This document shows positions 1-8,869 of a stretch of 64,000 nucleotides of DNA, one piece after another. Under the pieces are notes generated by a model. That model had not been told where the DNA came from, made no database searches, and was given only the letters and a program-made list of their open reading frames with translations. Source of the stretch: Thalassotalea sp. PS06 (GTDB lineage Bacteria; Pseudomonadota; Gammaproteobacteria; Enterobacterales; Alteromonadaceae); assembly GCF_007197775.1 (NCBI RefSeq), contig NZ_CP041638.1, forward strand, positions 1,240,001-1,304,000, read 5' to 3'. The position numbers and the translations under genes are program-made. Every line of letters begins with the position of its first letter. The stretch's first letter is position 1.

Positions 1-186
1 TTTACGTAAGCCCGCTTTCACCTTATCGATGTTTTCACTGGTACGAGGCAATTTGATTTTTAGCCAATCCGGCTTGCGCAACATGGTTTCACGCTCTGAA
101 GGAATGACCTGAATCGGAATGTGCGCCATTTTTTCCGCGTCACGTAATTTTGTGCCCGGAGCCACACGAGTCGTTGCTTTGCTCAT
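1..186 (-). CDS. lipA: Lipoyl synthase, N-terminal part (truncated by window edge)
   Basis: The first 62 codons of a minus-strand gene are visible; it starts with ATG at 186 and runs off the left edge in frame. The translation carries the basic stretch KPDWLKIKLP followed by a K/R-rich helix, which is typical of the N-terminus of lipoyl synthase, the radical-SAM enzyme that inserts two sulfurs into protein-bound octanoyl groups. The radical-SAM cysteines lie outside the window. It sits 4 bases downstream of lipB, the enzyme that makes its substrate, so the two are probably co-transcribed. The assignment rests on this short segment and on the lipB-lipA order known in many proteobacteria. Confidence 0.88.
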   Translation of the reverse strand, partial: MSKATTRVAPGTKLRDAEKMAHIPIQVIPSERETMLRKPDWLKIKLPRTSENIDKVKAGLRK

Positions 187-190
187 GAAC

Positions 191-835
191 TTAGTTTAAT
201 CCTGTTTGATGGCGAACGTCTTGCGTTGCCAATAATTGTTGAATCTCTGATACCAAGGCAACACCTGCCTCACTCACTTGTTGTGGACCACCAATATCGG
301 CAGTTTGAATCATTTCCATTCCGGCATAACCACATGGGTTGATTCGTAAAAACGGTGATAAATCCATATTGATGTTGATGGCTAAACCATGGAAAGTGCA
401 GCCTTTTCGCACTCTCAGGCCTAACGATGCAATCTTACGACCGTCAACATAAACCCCAGGCGCGTCAGGTCTTGCAAAAGCTTCAACATCAAACTGTGCC
501 AACATATTAATGATTGAGTTTTCAATCATGGTCACTAAATCGCGAACACCGAGCTTACGGCGTTTTAAATCGATGAGAAAATATATTACCTGCTGTCCCG
601 GACCGTGATAGGTTACCTGACCACCACGGTCAACCTTGACCACAGGAATATCACCGGGCATCAACAAATGTTCTTCTTTACCGGCCTGGCCCTGGGTGAA
701 TACTGGCGGGTGCTCTACCAGCCACAATTCGTCAAGGCTCTGTTCGTCGCGATTATCGGTGTAATCTTGCATCGCCCGCCACACGGTTTCATAGTCCATG
801 GTGTCTAACTGGCGTATTACGAGAGGTTGGCTCAC
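191..835 (-). CDS. lipB: Octanoyltransferase LipB
   Basis: The 214-residue product matches the usual LipB length. LipB transfers octanoate from acyl carrier protein to lipoyl domains of 2-oxoacid dehydrogenases and GcvH in the cytoplasm. The [11 protein letters not shown] motif is at residues 70-80. The catalytic lysine is K134 (GRKIASLG) and the acyl-thioester cysteine is C168 (NPCGY); these correspond closely to K135 and C169 of the E. coli enzyme. The gene precedes lipA on the same strand and follows ybeD, the conserved order of the proteobacterial lipoate locus. The start is ATG at 835. Confidence 0.97.
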   Translation of the reverse strand: MSQPLVIRQLDTMDYETVWRAMQDYTDNRDEQSLDELWLVEHPPVFTQGQAGKEEHLLMPGDIPVVKVDRGGQVTYHGPGQQVIYFLIDLKRRKLGVRDLVTMIENSIINMLAQFDVEAFARPDAPGVYVDGRKIASLGLRVRKGCTFHGLAININMDLSPFLRINPCGYAGMEMIQTADIGGPQQVSEAGVALVSEIQQLLATQDVRHQTGLN

Positions 836-897
836 TGTCTACTTCCTGGGAAATTAAGTGCCGGCATTATAATCTTTCTAATTCCAAAGACCAATGC

Positions 898-1164
898 TTA
901 CAATACGTAACGAACTTCTTCGATAGCGGACAGTTCCGTATACAACTTCTCGATGTGTTCCTGGCTAGTAACGGTTACGGCCACAGATACTGAATGATAA
1001 GTCCCTTTACTGCTCGGCTTAATAGACGGCGCATAATCGCCCGGGGTGTCATTTTGCAATACAGCGACAACCAGATCCGGCAGATGATCAACGGCAACAC
1101 CCATGACTTTGAAATTCAGCACGCATGGGAATTCCAATAGTTCGTTAAATTTGGTTTTCATCAT
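898..1164 (-). CDS. ybeD: YbeD family protein (DUF493)
   Basis: The 88-residue cytoplasmic protein has the size, position and central hydrophobic/acidic pattern ([11 protein letters not shown], then [18 protein letters not shown]) of the YbeD/DUF493 family. This is an ACT-like alpha-beta fold of uncertain function, found next to lipB in gammaproteobacteria. Two adjacent Met codons at 1164 and 1161 could each be the start; no strong ribosome-binding site separates them. It lies between dat and lipB on the minus strand and is probably in the same transcript. Confidence 0.9.
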   Translation of the reverse strand: MMKTKFNELLEFPCVLNFKVMGVAVDHLPDLVVAVLQNDTPGDYAPSIKPSSKGTYHSVSVAVTVTSQEHIEKLYTELSAIEEVRYVL

Positions 1165-1181
1165 AATAAATACTACTTACG

Positions 1182-2036
1182 TCACAATAATTGGGATTTA
1201 AAATCCTGAAGGGCGCTGGAAATCCGTGTCGTTAACGGCCCAATTTCTCCTGAGCCGATTATTTTATCATCAATTGCAACAATAGGTGAAATCTCACGGG
1301 TAGAGCTGCAAATCCAGATTTCATCGGCCTCAGGCAATTCCTCTATATGGATACGTTGTTGGTAAACTTCAAGCCCATGTTGCAGACAAAGTTCGATAAT
1401 TAAATCCCGGGTAATACCACCAAGAATGAACTGGCTTTTTGGCGGCGTGTAAATCTTGTCGCTTTTCACCACAAACACATTTGAACTTGCGCCTTCGGTA
1501 AGTTCGTTATCACGGTAAAGTATAGCCTCATCAAAGCCCTGAGCTTTGGCTCGGTTTATCAGTAAGGTATTGGCCAGCAGGGCAATGGATTTGATATCAC
1601 AATGCAGCCAGCGGATATCTTCCATCAAGGTAGCACGCTGCGGCGTTAATGTTTGCGCCGAGTCTTTGAGTGTTGAACTCATGATCAATACGCTAGGTTT
1701 TGGCTTTGCCATTACCTGGTGCTGTCTGTATGGTTCAGAGCCGCGGGTTACCTGTAAATAAATTGATTGGTTCTCGCCAAGGTGCTCAACATTAAGAGCA
1801 ACCACCTCATCGATAAGGTCTAGCCAACGCTGTTCATCAAAAGGGGAGGGCAAATCAATTTTCTTGAGGGAATCAAACAGACGAGTTAAGTGTTGTTTGC
1901 TGCGAAATGGGGTCTTTCGATACACAGGAATGACTTCATAAACCCCGTCCGCAAACAAAAAACCTCGGTCAAGGACCGAGATTTTTGCGTGTTCTTTGGC
2001 GATGAATTCGCCATTCAGATAAACAATATCTGTCAT
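1182..2036 (-). CDS. dat: D-amino acid aminotransferase (class IV PLP)
   Basis: This 284-residue class IV PLP aminotransferase opens with YLNGEF and the LDRGFLFADGVYE motif (residues 22-34) of the D-amino acid/branched-chain family. K149 in CDIKS is the predicted Schiff-base lysine and EGASSNVFVV (181-190) contributes cofactor binding. The usual reaction is D-alanine plus 2-oxoglutarate to pyruvate plus D-glutamate. Its place directly after dacA (3-base gap between the dacA stop and this ATG) in a peptidoglycan cluster fits a role in D-Ala/D-Glu exchange. Class IV members are hard to separate by eye, so a branched-chain or 4-amino-4-deoxychorismate activity is possible but less likely. Confidence 0.88.
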   Translation of the reverse strand: MTDIVYLNGEFIAKEHAKISVLDRGFLFADGVYEVIPVYRKTPFRSKQHLTRLFDSLKKIDLPSPFDEQRWLDLIDEVVALNVEHLGENQSIYLQVTRGSEPYRQHQVMAKPKPSVLIMSSTLKDSAQTLTPQRATLMEDIRWLHCDIKSIALLANTLLINRAKAQGFDEAILYRDNELTEGASSNVFVVKSDKIYTPPKSQFILGGITRDLIIELCLQHGLEVYQQRIHIEELPEADEIWICSSTREISPIVAIDDKIIGSGEIGPLTTRISSALQDFKSQLL

Positions 2037-2039
2037 TAA

Positions 2040-3203
2040 TTATTGAAACTGAAGCTTGATATAATCAACCGCGCGACTGAACATACCGCCTTCATTAATT
2101 TCCTGTAATGTCACTAACGGGTACTCAGCTACCGTTTCACCTTCTAGCTCAAGGGTAACGGTGCCAACAACTTCGCCTTTGCTTAATGGCGCTTCCAACT
2201 GACGGTCAAGAACAAAGTTTGCTTCCAGGTTTTTACGCTGGCCACGAGGAATGGTAATCTTTGCGTCGGTAATAATACCTAAGTCCACTTCTTCCTGGTC
2301 ACCCATCCAAACACGGTTGGTCGCAAACGTATCACCCGCTTCAAACGCGGTGTAAGTTTCAAAGAAACGGAAACCGTAGTTAAGCAGTTTTTTGCTCTCA
2401 ATTTTACGAGCTTGCTCACTCTTAGCACCCATAACAACAGAGATTAAACGCATGTCACCTTTAGTCGCTGAGGTTACCAGGTTATAACCGGCTTTAGAGT
2501 GGTGGCCGGTTTTCAAACCGTCAACATTCATGCTCTTATCCCATAACAAAGAGTTACGGTTATATTGCTTAATATTGTTGTAAGTGAAAGATTTCTGTTT
2601 GTACAAGGCATACTCATCTGGCACGTCACGAATCAGTGCTGCTGCCAGAGTTGCCATATCGCGTGGTGTTGTATAGTGCTCGTTACCACTTAGTCCATGA
2701 CTGTTCTGGAAGTTAGTGCCTAACATCTGTAATTGCTGAGAGTGGGCGTTCATCAAATCCGCGAAGGCACTTTCACTACCAGCAATATGCTCGGCCATCG
2801 CTACACAGGCATCATTACCTGAAGCCACGATAATACCTTGATTCAGTAAATCAACAGGAACTTCGGTACCCACTTCGATGAACATTTTTGAAGAGTCTGG
2901 GAAGTTCTTGGCCCAGGCATTTTCACTAATTGGTACTAAATCGGTTTTATTGATGTTACCGGCCTGGATCTCTTTACCTATGATGTAGCTGGTCATCATT
3001 TTGGTGAGGCTGGCAGGCTCTAATTGTACATCTGCATTGCCTTCGGTGATGATTTTACCGGTATCAAAATCCAGTAAAATGTAGCCTTCGGCGTTAATTT
3101 TTGGTGCATCGGGAATGATAGTGGCTGCGGTCGAGGTCAATGAAGACGTGGCCAAAACTATGCCACTGATAAAAGATATCAATTTTTGAGCTGACTTAGT
3201 CAT
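2040..3203 (-). CDS. dacA: D-alanyl-D-alanine carboxypeptidase (PBP5/6 type)
   Basis: The product is a 387-residue penicillin-binding protein that trims the terminal D-Ala from peptidoglycan stem peptides in the periplasm. A signal peptide ends near STAA at about residue 27. The three active-site motifs are SLTK (65-68), SGN (128-130) and KTG (231-233), followed by the C-terminal beta domain and an amphipathic C-terminal helix (AVDYIKLQFQ) that would anchor it to the inner membrane. The ATG at 3203 is chosen because AGGAAA precedes it at good spacing and the signal peptide follows directly. An in-frame ATG at 3242 has no good ribosome-binding site. It lies between rlpA and dat, as in related genomes. 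Confidence 0.96.
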   Translation of the reverse strand: MTKSAQKLISFISGIVLATSSLTSTAATIIPDAPKINAEGYILLDFDTGKIITEGNADVQLEPASLTKMMTSYIIGKEIQAGNINKTDLVPISENAWAKNFPDSSKMFIEVGTEVPVDLLNQGIIVASGNDACVAMAEHIAGSESAFADLMNAHSQQLQMLGTNFQNSHGLSGNEHYTTPRDMATLAAALIRDVPDEYALYKQKSFTYNNIKQYNRNSLLWDKSMNVDGLKTGHHSKAGYNLVTSATKGDMRLISVVMGAKSEQARKIESKKLLNYGFRFFETYTAFEAGDTFATNRVWMGDQEEVDLGIITDAKITIPRGQRKNLEANFVLDRQLEAPLSKGEVVGTVTLELEGETVAEYPLVTLQEINEGGMFSRAVDYIKLQFQ

Positions 3204-3323
3204 TGTTTTCCTGTGATTTTTTTCTAAAGTGCCGGCAGACATTCGTCTGCAGGGCAGTTATTAGCGCGAAATTTGCCCTACAGTATATCAGTTTGAGAGC
3301 AAAGGTATAGGGGCTAGAGGCCA

Positions 3324-4202
3324 CTATTTCAGGGCTGTTGTAGGGTAGGCTTCCGGGTAACCTTGTTGATGCAGGTTGCTTAAAACACTATCTACTTCAG
3401 AACTGTTATCTATTGGTCCTATCTGCACCCGATAAAGTTCATTATTTTGGGTCAAATTTACGGGTACCTGAAGCAGGAATTTCAAGCCTTTAGCGGTATT
3501 TTCCGCTAGCGCTTTTTCGCGGGTAACCAATACATGGATGTACTTGTTGGCGATATTACTGGTAATTGGCGCCAGTGGCGTTGGTCTGCTGGCAACGGCA
3601 GGTTGGGCGTTTGCGCTGGTAAACTGGGCAATGTTAGTGGCCGTTATAGCTTCAACTTTTACTTTTGCCGTACCTTGCTGGAGCATATCCAGCTTAAATG
3701 CGGCGCTATAAGACAAATCAATAATGCGATTGTGGTGGAATGGACCTCGATCGTTAATACGAACAATCACCGATTTATTGTTAGCAAGATTCGTTACCCG
3801 GGCATAGGTGGGAATAGGCAGGGTTTTATGAGCGGCACTAAATCCATACATGTCATAGATCTCGCCATTCGAGGTTTTATGACCGTGGAATTTTTTGCCA
3901 TACCAGCTCGCCATACCCACTTTTACATAATTATCGGCACTTGGTAACACCGAATAGGACTTGCCAAACACCTTGTAATCTTTGTTGCCACCGCGACTCT
4001 TTGCAACGATTTGCGGTAAAGGCTCCTGCAATTGCGTTTGATCTGGCAGGCGTGTCGGAATAGAGTCGTGCTTTTGGTTGTAACGGGTACGCTGATATTC
4101 ATCACCGCCGGTGACAGGCCGCGGTGCAGAGGAACAGGCCGCTAACGCACTGACCAGTGCCGAGATAAGAAGAAATCGTGAATGCTTCATCGTCTGTGTC
4201 AT
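3324..4202 (-). CDS. rlpA: Septal-ring lytic transglycosylase-like lipoprotein RlpA
   Basis: The 292-residue lipoprotein has a lipobox LAAC with modified Cys at residue 23, a double-psi beta-barrel RlpA domain at about 95-175 (ASWYGKKFHGHKTSNGE and VRINDRGPF motifs) and a C-terminal SPOR domain (about 220-290) for binding denuded septal glycan. RlpA of Pseudomonas cleaves glycan strands lacking stem peptides; enzymatic activity here is inferred. An internal ATG (residue 5) is an alternative start. The gene lies between rodA and dacA. No mltB/sltB-type transglycosylase gene lies between rlpA and rodA, although one is common there in relatives. Confidence 0.94.
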   Translation of the reverse strand: MTQTMKHSRFLLISALVSALAACSSAPRPVTGGDEYQRTRYNQKHDSIPTRLPDQTQLQEPLPQIVAKSRGGNKDYKVFGKSYSVLPSADNYVKVGMASWYGKKFHGHKTSNGEIYDMYGFSAAHKTLPIPTYARVTNLANNKSVIVRINDRGPFHHNRIIDLSYSAAFKLDMLQQGTAKVKVEAITATNIAQFTSANAQPAVASRPTPLAPITSNIANKYIHVLVTREKALAENTAKGLKFLLQVPVNLTQNNELYRVQIGPIDNSSEVDSVLSNLHQQGYPEAYPTTALK

Positions 4203-4271
4203 TGTTATTGTTCTCTTTGCCGCTTTGGGCAGTTTTTTATAATGTAATTTTTATCGATGGTCCTGTCTAGA

Positions 4272-5384
4272 TCAGGAAATTAATCGTCTATGAGTACTTA
4301 TTCCCATTAAAACCCCGAAGGCCATCATCAGAGTTACCATCGACGTTCCGCCGTAACTTATCAGTGGCAAAGGCACACCGACAACCGGCAAGATCCCAGA
4401 TACCATACCAATGTTTACGAACACGTATACGAAAAAGGTCAAGGTGATACTACCGGCCAGTAATTTGGTAAAGGCATCCTGAGCCATTACCGATATCCAA
4501 AGTCCGCGCATTACAATCAACAAATAAAGGGCGAGCAGGGCGATGACACCGATTAATCCGAATTCTTCACTGAATACCGCAAAAATAAAATCAGTGTGGC
4601 GCTCTGGTAAAAATTCCAGTTGTGACTGAGTCCCTTGCAACCAGCCTTTACCGGTGAGACCGCCAGAACCAATGGCTATTTTAGACTGAATAATGTGATA
4701 ACCGGCACCTAATGGGTCTTGCTCCGGATCGAGAAAAGTAAGCACCCGCTGCTTTTGGTAATCACGCATCAGGTAAAACCAAAGTATTGGCAGGAATGCC
4801 ACCACACCGGCAACGCAAATGCCAATCAGCCGCCAGCTTGCCCCGGCAAGAAAAATAACGAAAATCCCTGAACTGGCAATCAACAATGATGTACCTAAAT
4901 CTGGTTGTTTGGCGATTAAAAGCGTCGGCACTATTACCAGCGCAAAGGCTACCAACACATGACGAATCTTAACCGGCAAATTGTACTGACTAATGAACCA
5001 GGCGACCGTCATAGGCACCACAAGTTTCATGATTTCTGATGGTTGGAACTTAATAAAACCAAGATCTAACCAGCGCTGCGCACCTTTACCCACATGACCA
5101 AATAGCAGCACCGCGACTAACATTGCCAAGCCGAATACAAATACCACCACAGCCCAGCGTTGAAACACCACAGGCGGGATTTGCGCAACGATAAACATAG
5201 CTACCAGAGCAATACCAAGACGAGTGATTTGACGGATAACTAAACCGGTATCCTGACCGCCAGCGCTGTAAATAACGGCAAGGCCTACTGCCATTAATAC
5301 TAATAGCAGTCCCAACAGCGGAAAATCGATATGTATGCGCTCGAAAAATGTTTTCTTTTTAGGTTCGTCAGTAACCGCTTGCAT
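4272..5384 (-). CDS. rodA: Peptidoglycan glycosyltransferase RodA (SEDS)
   Basis: The 370-residue polytopic inner-membrane protein has about ten hydrophobic segments and the SEDS signatures: FQPSEIMKL, KQPDLGTSLL, LPERHTDFIFAVFSEEFG and the C-terminal VPLPLISYGGTS. RodA polymerises glycan strands of lateral-wall peptidoglycan in the elongasome and works with PBP2. PBP2 is encoded immediately upstream (mrdA stop 5413, rodA start 5384), so the two are almost certainly co-transcribed. The start is ATG at 5384. Confidence 0.97.
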   Translation of the reverse strand: MQAVTDEPKKKTFFERIHIDFPLLGLLLVLMAVGLAVIYSAGGQDTGLVIRQITRLGIALVAMFIVAQIPPVVFQRWAVVVFVFGLAMLVAVLLFGHVGKGAQRWLDLGFIKFQPSEIMKLVVPMTVAWFISQYNLPVKIRHVLVAFALVIVPTLLIAKQPDLGTSLLIASSGIFVIFLAGASWRLIGICVAGVVAFLPILWFYLMRDYQKQRVLTFLDPEQDPLGAGYHIIQSKIAIGSGGLTGKGWLQGTQSQLEFLPERHTDFIFAVFSEEFGLIGVIALLALYLLIVMRGLWISVMAQDAFTKLLAGSITLTFFVYVFVNIGMVSGILPVVGVPLPLISYGGTSMVTLMMAFGVLMGISTHRRLIS

Positions 5385-5412
5385 AATTTCAGACCGTATC
5401 TCTTTTACGTTT

Positions 5413-7368
5413 TTATTCTTGGTTATTGGTAATCAGTTTACGATTTGAAAAATACTGATCCATGATTTGCCTGGCTACCGGACCAGCATTGGAGCCACCA
5501 CCACCAGTGGCAACGTTTTCGATTGCTACCGCGACCACAATCTCCGGATTTTTGTACGGAGCAAAGGCGATAAACATTGCATTATCCCGTTTATCTTCGG
5601 CAATCTTGCTGGCATCGTATTTTACATCTTCACCCAGACCAACGATTTCACCGGTACCGGACTTGCCAGCGGCATTATAATCGGTATTTAAAAACGCGTT
5701 ATAACCGGTTCCGATAGGTTTTTGTACGGTATTGTGCATCGACTTTAAGACGATGTCCCAGTTCTCAGGATTAGCTAACTCGATCGGTGGTTTCTCATTA
5801 ACCTCATAGGGGATTAATAGTTGTGCAAGTTCACTATCACCGTCAAGATTTTCGTCATTTTCGATAATAGTTTCCGCCGAAGCGGTAATATTCGGTGCCG
5901 ATAATTTCGTCGCCGCCAGAAAATGCGGCTCTTTTACCTGGCCTTTATTAACCAGAATTGAGGTGGCCTGAGCTAATTGCAAAGGTGTTACCGTCCAGAA
6001 GCCCTGGCCGATACCGATATTTACCGTATCGCCGTGATACCAAGGCTGATTATATCTGGCGCGTTTCCAGCCTCGGCTAGGTAAAATTGCCGGGCTTTCC
6101 TCATGGATATCTAATCCGCTGCTTTCACCGAATCCAAATTTGGCCATAGTGTCAGAAATTCTGTCGACCCCGAGTTTGTAGGCGAGATCGTAGAAGAAGG
6201 TATTACAGGAGCGCATGATGGCTTCATCTAAATTTACCCAGCCATGACCCCAGCGCAAATGGTCACGGTATTTTCTTGTGCCATTTTTTAACTGAAAGAA
6301 ACCTGGATCCCAGATTTTTGTGCCTTGGTGAATCAGGTTTTCATCTAATCCTAAAAGACCTAAAAACGGCTTTATCGTCGATGCTGGCGGGTAAGTACCC
6401 TTAGTCGCCCGGTTAATCAGTGGGCGGTTTCGATTTTGCAGTTTCTTATATTCTTTACTGGAAATCCCGTGCACAAACAGATTGCCGTCGTAACTTGGGT
6501 TTGAGTAAAGGGCCAACACACCACCATCGCGCGGATCAAGAGCAACCACAGCGCCGCGTTTACCATCTAATGCCCGTTTGGCTATCATTTGTAGTTCGAT
6601 ATCCAGCGTCAGATGTAGATCGTTACCGGGTATTGGTGGGGTGTAGTTCAGGGTTCGAAGAATCCGACCCTGGTTATTCACTTCTACTTCCTGATGACCT
6701 ATGGTGCCATGGAGCTGATCTTCATAAAACTTTTCCAGACCAAGCTTGCCGATATCCCGGGTCGCTTTGTAGTTTTCACCTTTGCCCTGCAGCTCAAGGT
6801 TGGTTAAATCGTTGCGGTTGATTCTTGCGACATAACCCAGGCTATGGGTGGTTAAATCGCCAAACGGGTAGTAGCGCTTCAAACGCGCATCAACGATGAC
6901 ACCGGGAAACAGGTGTTGATTAACGGATAGTTTGGCCACTTCTTTTTCGTCAAGTCGTGAGATCAACTCGACCGGTTTAAAACGACGATTAGAGCGAATG
7001 CTTTTGCGAAAGCTTTCTAGTTGCTCATCACTGATGTCAATGAGACTGGCCAGCTCTGTCAAGGTTTCATCAATATCATCAACCTGTTCAGGGATTATTG
7101 ATAACGAGAATACCGGTACGTTTTCTGCCAGCAAAACCCCGTTTTTGTCGTAGATCAAACCGCGATTGGGAGCAACCGGTAAAAGTTTGATGCGGTTTTC
7201 GTTCGAACGGGTTTTGTATTGTTCGTAGGAGTTAATTTCTAATTGGTAGACGTTACTCAAAAGCACCATTAATAGCGCGATCACCCCGAGAAAGGTGATC
7301 AGGGCTCGCCGGGCAAACAGGTTTGCCTCAGCGGTGTGGTTTCTTATGGTGACGCGTTTTCTTACCAC
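5413..7368 (-). CDS. mrdA: Penicillin-binding protein 2 (elongation transpeptidase)
   Basis: The 651-residue class B PBP has a single N-terminal membrane segment (about 21-42), a pedestal domain and a transpeptidase domain with STIK (S330-K333), SCN (387-389) and KSG (569-571). The serine position is the same as in E. coli PBP2. It crosslinks lateral-wall peptidoglycan in the periplasm with RodA. The start is GTG at 7368, preceded by GGGAG about six bases upstream and 3 bases after the rlmH stop. A 40-residue acidic insert (about 495-530) lies between the SCN and KSG motifs and is probably a surface loop. Confidence 0.97.
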   Translation of the reverse strand: MVRKRVTIRNHTAEANLFARRALITFLGVIALLMVLLSNVYQLEINSYEQYKTRSNENRIKLLPVAPNRGLIYDKNGVLLAENVPVFSLSIIPEQVDDIDETLTELASLIDISDEQLESFRKSIRSNRRFKPVELISRLDEKEVAKLSVNQHLFPGVIVDARLKRYYPFGDLTTHSLGYVARINRNDLTNLELQGKGENYKATRDIGKLGLEKFYEDQLHGTIGHQEVEVNNQGRILRTLNYTPPIPGNDLHLTLDIELQMIAKRALDGKRGAVVALDPRDGGVLALYSNPSYDGNLFVHGISSKEYKKLQNRNRPLINRATKGTYPPASTIKPFLGLLGLDENLIHQGTKIWDPGFFQLKNGTRKYRDHLRWGHGWVNLDEAIMRSCNTFFYDLAYKLGVDRISDTMAKFGFGESSGLDIHEESPAILPSRGWKRARYNQPWYHGDTVNIGIGQGFWTVTPLQLAQATSILVNKGQVKEPHFLAATKLSAPNITASAETIIENDENLDGDSELAQLLIPYEVNEKPPIELANPENWDIVLKSMHNTVQKPIGTGYNAFLNTDYNAAGKSGTGEIVGLGEDVKYDASKIAEDKRDNAMFIAFAPYKNPEIVVAVAIENVATGGGGSNAGPVARQIMDQYFSNRKLITNNQE

Positions 7369-7371
7369 ATC

Positions 7372-7842
7372 TTACTCCCGATGATATGGATGGTTATTAT
7401 TAATGCTCCAGGCGCGATACAGGCTTTCAGCAACCATAATGCGAACCATGGGGTGGGGGAGTGTTAGTGGTGAAAGTGACCATTTTTGCTCAGAGGCCTG
7501 AATACACTGTGGTGCTAACCCTTCCGGACCGCCCACCAGTAGTGCAACATCCCTACCGTCCATTTGCCAGCGTTCTAATTGCAGGGCAAGCTGCGGTGTG
7601 GTCCATGGTTTGCCCTCAACTTCCAGAGTGATAATTCGACTACCTTTCGGTACCGCCGCCATGGTTTGCTCACCTTCTTTTTCAAGAATTCGCGCAATAT
7701 CGGCATTCTTACCGCGTTTGCCTGGGGTAATTTCAACCAGGTCAAAACTTAAATCACGGGGAAAGCGTCTGGCATATTCACTAAAACCCTGGGCTATCCA
7801 GGCTGGCATTTTGTTACCAACGGCTATCAGGGTGATGCGCAT
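7372..7842 (-). CDS. rlmH: 23S rRNA (pseudouridine1915-N3)-methyltransferase RlmH
   Basis: The 156-residue SPOUT-class methyltransferase modifies pseudouridine 1915 in helix 69 of 23S rRNA. The signatures are the N-terminal [15 protein letters not shown], the SAM-binding knot region LLVGGPEGL (about 101-109) and the C-terminal [17 protein letters not shown] followed by the invariant NNHPYHRE tail. Length and termini match the family exactly. It lies between rsfS and mrdA, forming the ribosome-maturation pair rsfS-rlmH seen across gammaproteobacteria. Confidence 0.98.
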   Translation of the reverse strand: MRITLIAVGNKMPAWIAQGFSEYARRFPRDLSFDLVEITPGKRGKNADIARILEKEGEQTMAAVPKGSRIITLEVEGKPWTTPQLALQLERWQMDGRDVALLVGGPEGLAPQCIQASEQKWSLSPLTLPHPMVRIMVAESLYRAWSINNNHPYHRE

Positions 7843-7848
7843 GCTAAG

Positions 7849-8172
7849 TTACTCGTCAGCCCAAAGTTTTTCCAGCTGATACAGGTCGCGGATATCGTCG
7901 GTCATCACGTGCACAACAACATCGTTTAAATCGATTAACGCCCACTCACCAATGTCTGTTCCTTCAATGCCAAGGACATCGACTTCCTGCTTTTTCATCT
8001 CGAGATTGACGTGTTCGGCGATGGATTTTACATGGCGGGAAGAGTTACCACAGCAGATAACCATGAAGTCAGTAAAACTGGCTTTTTCACGAACATCGAG
8101 CGTAACTATGTCTCTGGCTTTAATTTCTTCAAGTTGTTCAACTACGAAAGGAAGGAGTTGTTCAGTTTGCAA
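7849..8172 (-). CDS. rsfS: Ribosomal silencing factor RsfS
   Basis: The 107-residue protein matches RsfS (YbeB/Iojap), which binds ribosomal protein uL14 and blocks subunit joining in starved cells. Conserved features visible are DIVTLDVREKASFTDFMVIC, GNSSRHVKSIA and the GEWALIDLNDVVVHVM strand. The start codon appears to be TTG at 8172, preceded by AGGA about eight bases upstream; no ATG lies nearby in frame. Six bases separate its stop from the rlmH start. Confidence 0.96.
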   Translation of the reverse strand: MQTEQLLPFVVEQLEEIKARDIVTLDVREKASFTDFMVICCGNSSRHVKSIAEHVNLEMKKQEVDVLGIEGTDIGEWALIDLNDVVVHVMTDDIRDLYQLEKLWADE

Positions 8173-8221
8173 AAGAGTATTCCTGTTTAAAACGTTGCTT
8201 CAATTCTAACGTGAACGACAA

Positions 8222-8869
8222 CTAAGATACAGGTTCTTGATAAAGTTTTTGTTTAGATATGTAACTGAATACATCGTCGGGCAGTAAATGTTCCATGGGG
8301 CTATTTTCGCGAATTGCCTGGCGAATTTGTGAAGAGGAAATATCTAGCTGATTTGTATCGAAAATTAGGACCTTACCGGCATCGTTTTGTGGTGCTGTTT
8401 CAGGGTTTTCAATAATTCGTTGGGAAAATGTCGCAGCGACTTCAGGCGTTAACGTATACCCTGGGCGACGGGTGACCACAAAGTGGCAATAGTCAAAGAG
8501 TTGCTCACCGCCAAACCAGCAAGGTAGGGTGTTGAGCGAATCCATACCAATAAAAAAGTAAATTCTTTGTTGTGGAAATTGTTTACGCAATTCCTGCAGC
8601 GTTAGCAAGGAAAAAGACTCTTGCTGACGTTCCACTTCCCGGGTGTCTAATTTGAATACTGGGTAGTTTTCGCAAATCAGCTTCAACATATCGAGGCGCT
8701 GGTCAGTGCTGGCACTAGCGGTCGGTTTATGTACTGGCTCGCGGTTTGGAATTAATAACACCTGGGTTAACCCAAGTTTTGATGACGCTTCTAATACCGG
8801 CTTGATGTGGCCGTAATGAATGGGGTCAAAGGTACCGCCAAAAATCCCAATCGCTTGCCTGGTTTCCAT
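8222..8869 (-). CDS. nadD: Nicotinate-nucleotide adenylyltransferase NadD
   Basis: The 215-residue enzyme adenylates nicotinic acid mononucleotide in NAD biosynthesis. GIFGGTFDPIHYGH (residues 8-21) is the nucleotidyltransferase HxGH-type motif and DISSSQIR (176-183) is the C-terminal phosphate-binding motif. Its ATG overlaps the holA stop by one base (TAATG), which points to translational coupling. Length is normal for the family. Confidence 0.97.
   Translation of the reverse strand: METRQAIGIFGGTFDPIHYGHIKPVLEASSKLGLTQVLLIPNREPVHKPTASASTDQRLDMLKLICENYPVFKLDTREVERQQESFSLLTLQELRKQFPQQRIYFFIGMDSLNTLPCWFGGEQLFDYCHFVVTRRPGYTLTPEVAATFSQRIIENPETAPQNDAGKVLIFDTNQLDISSSQIRQAIRENSPMEHLLPDDVFSYISKQKLYQEPVS

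Noticed and set aside
3534..3947. 137-codon plus-strand frame opposite rlpA
   Set aside because: It lies wholly antisense to a well-supported gene and has no start signal or family resemblance.
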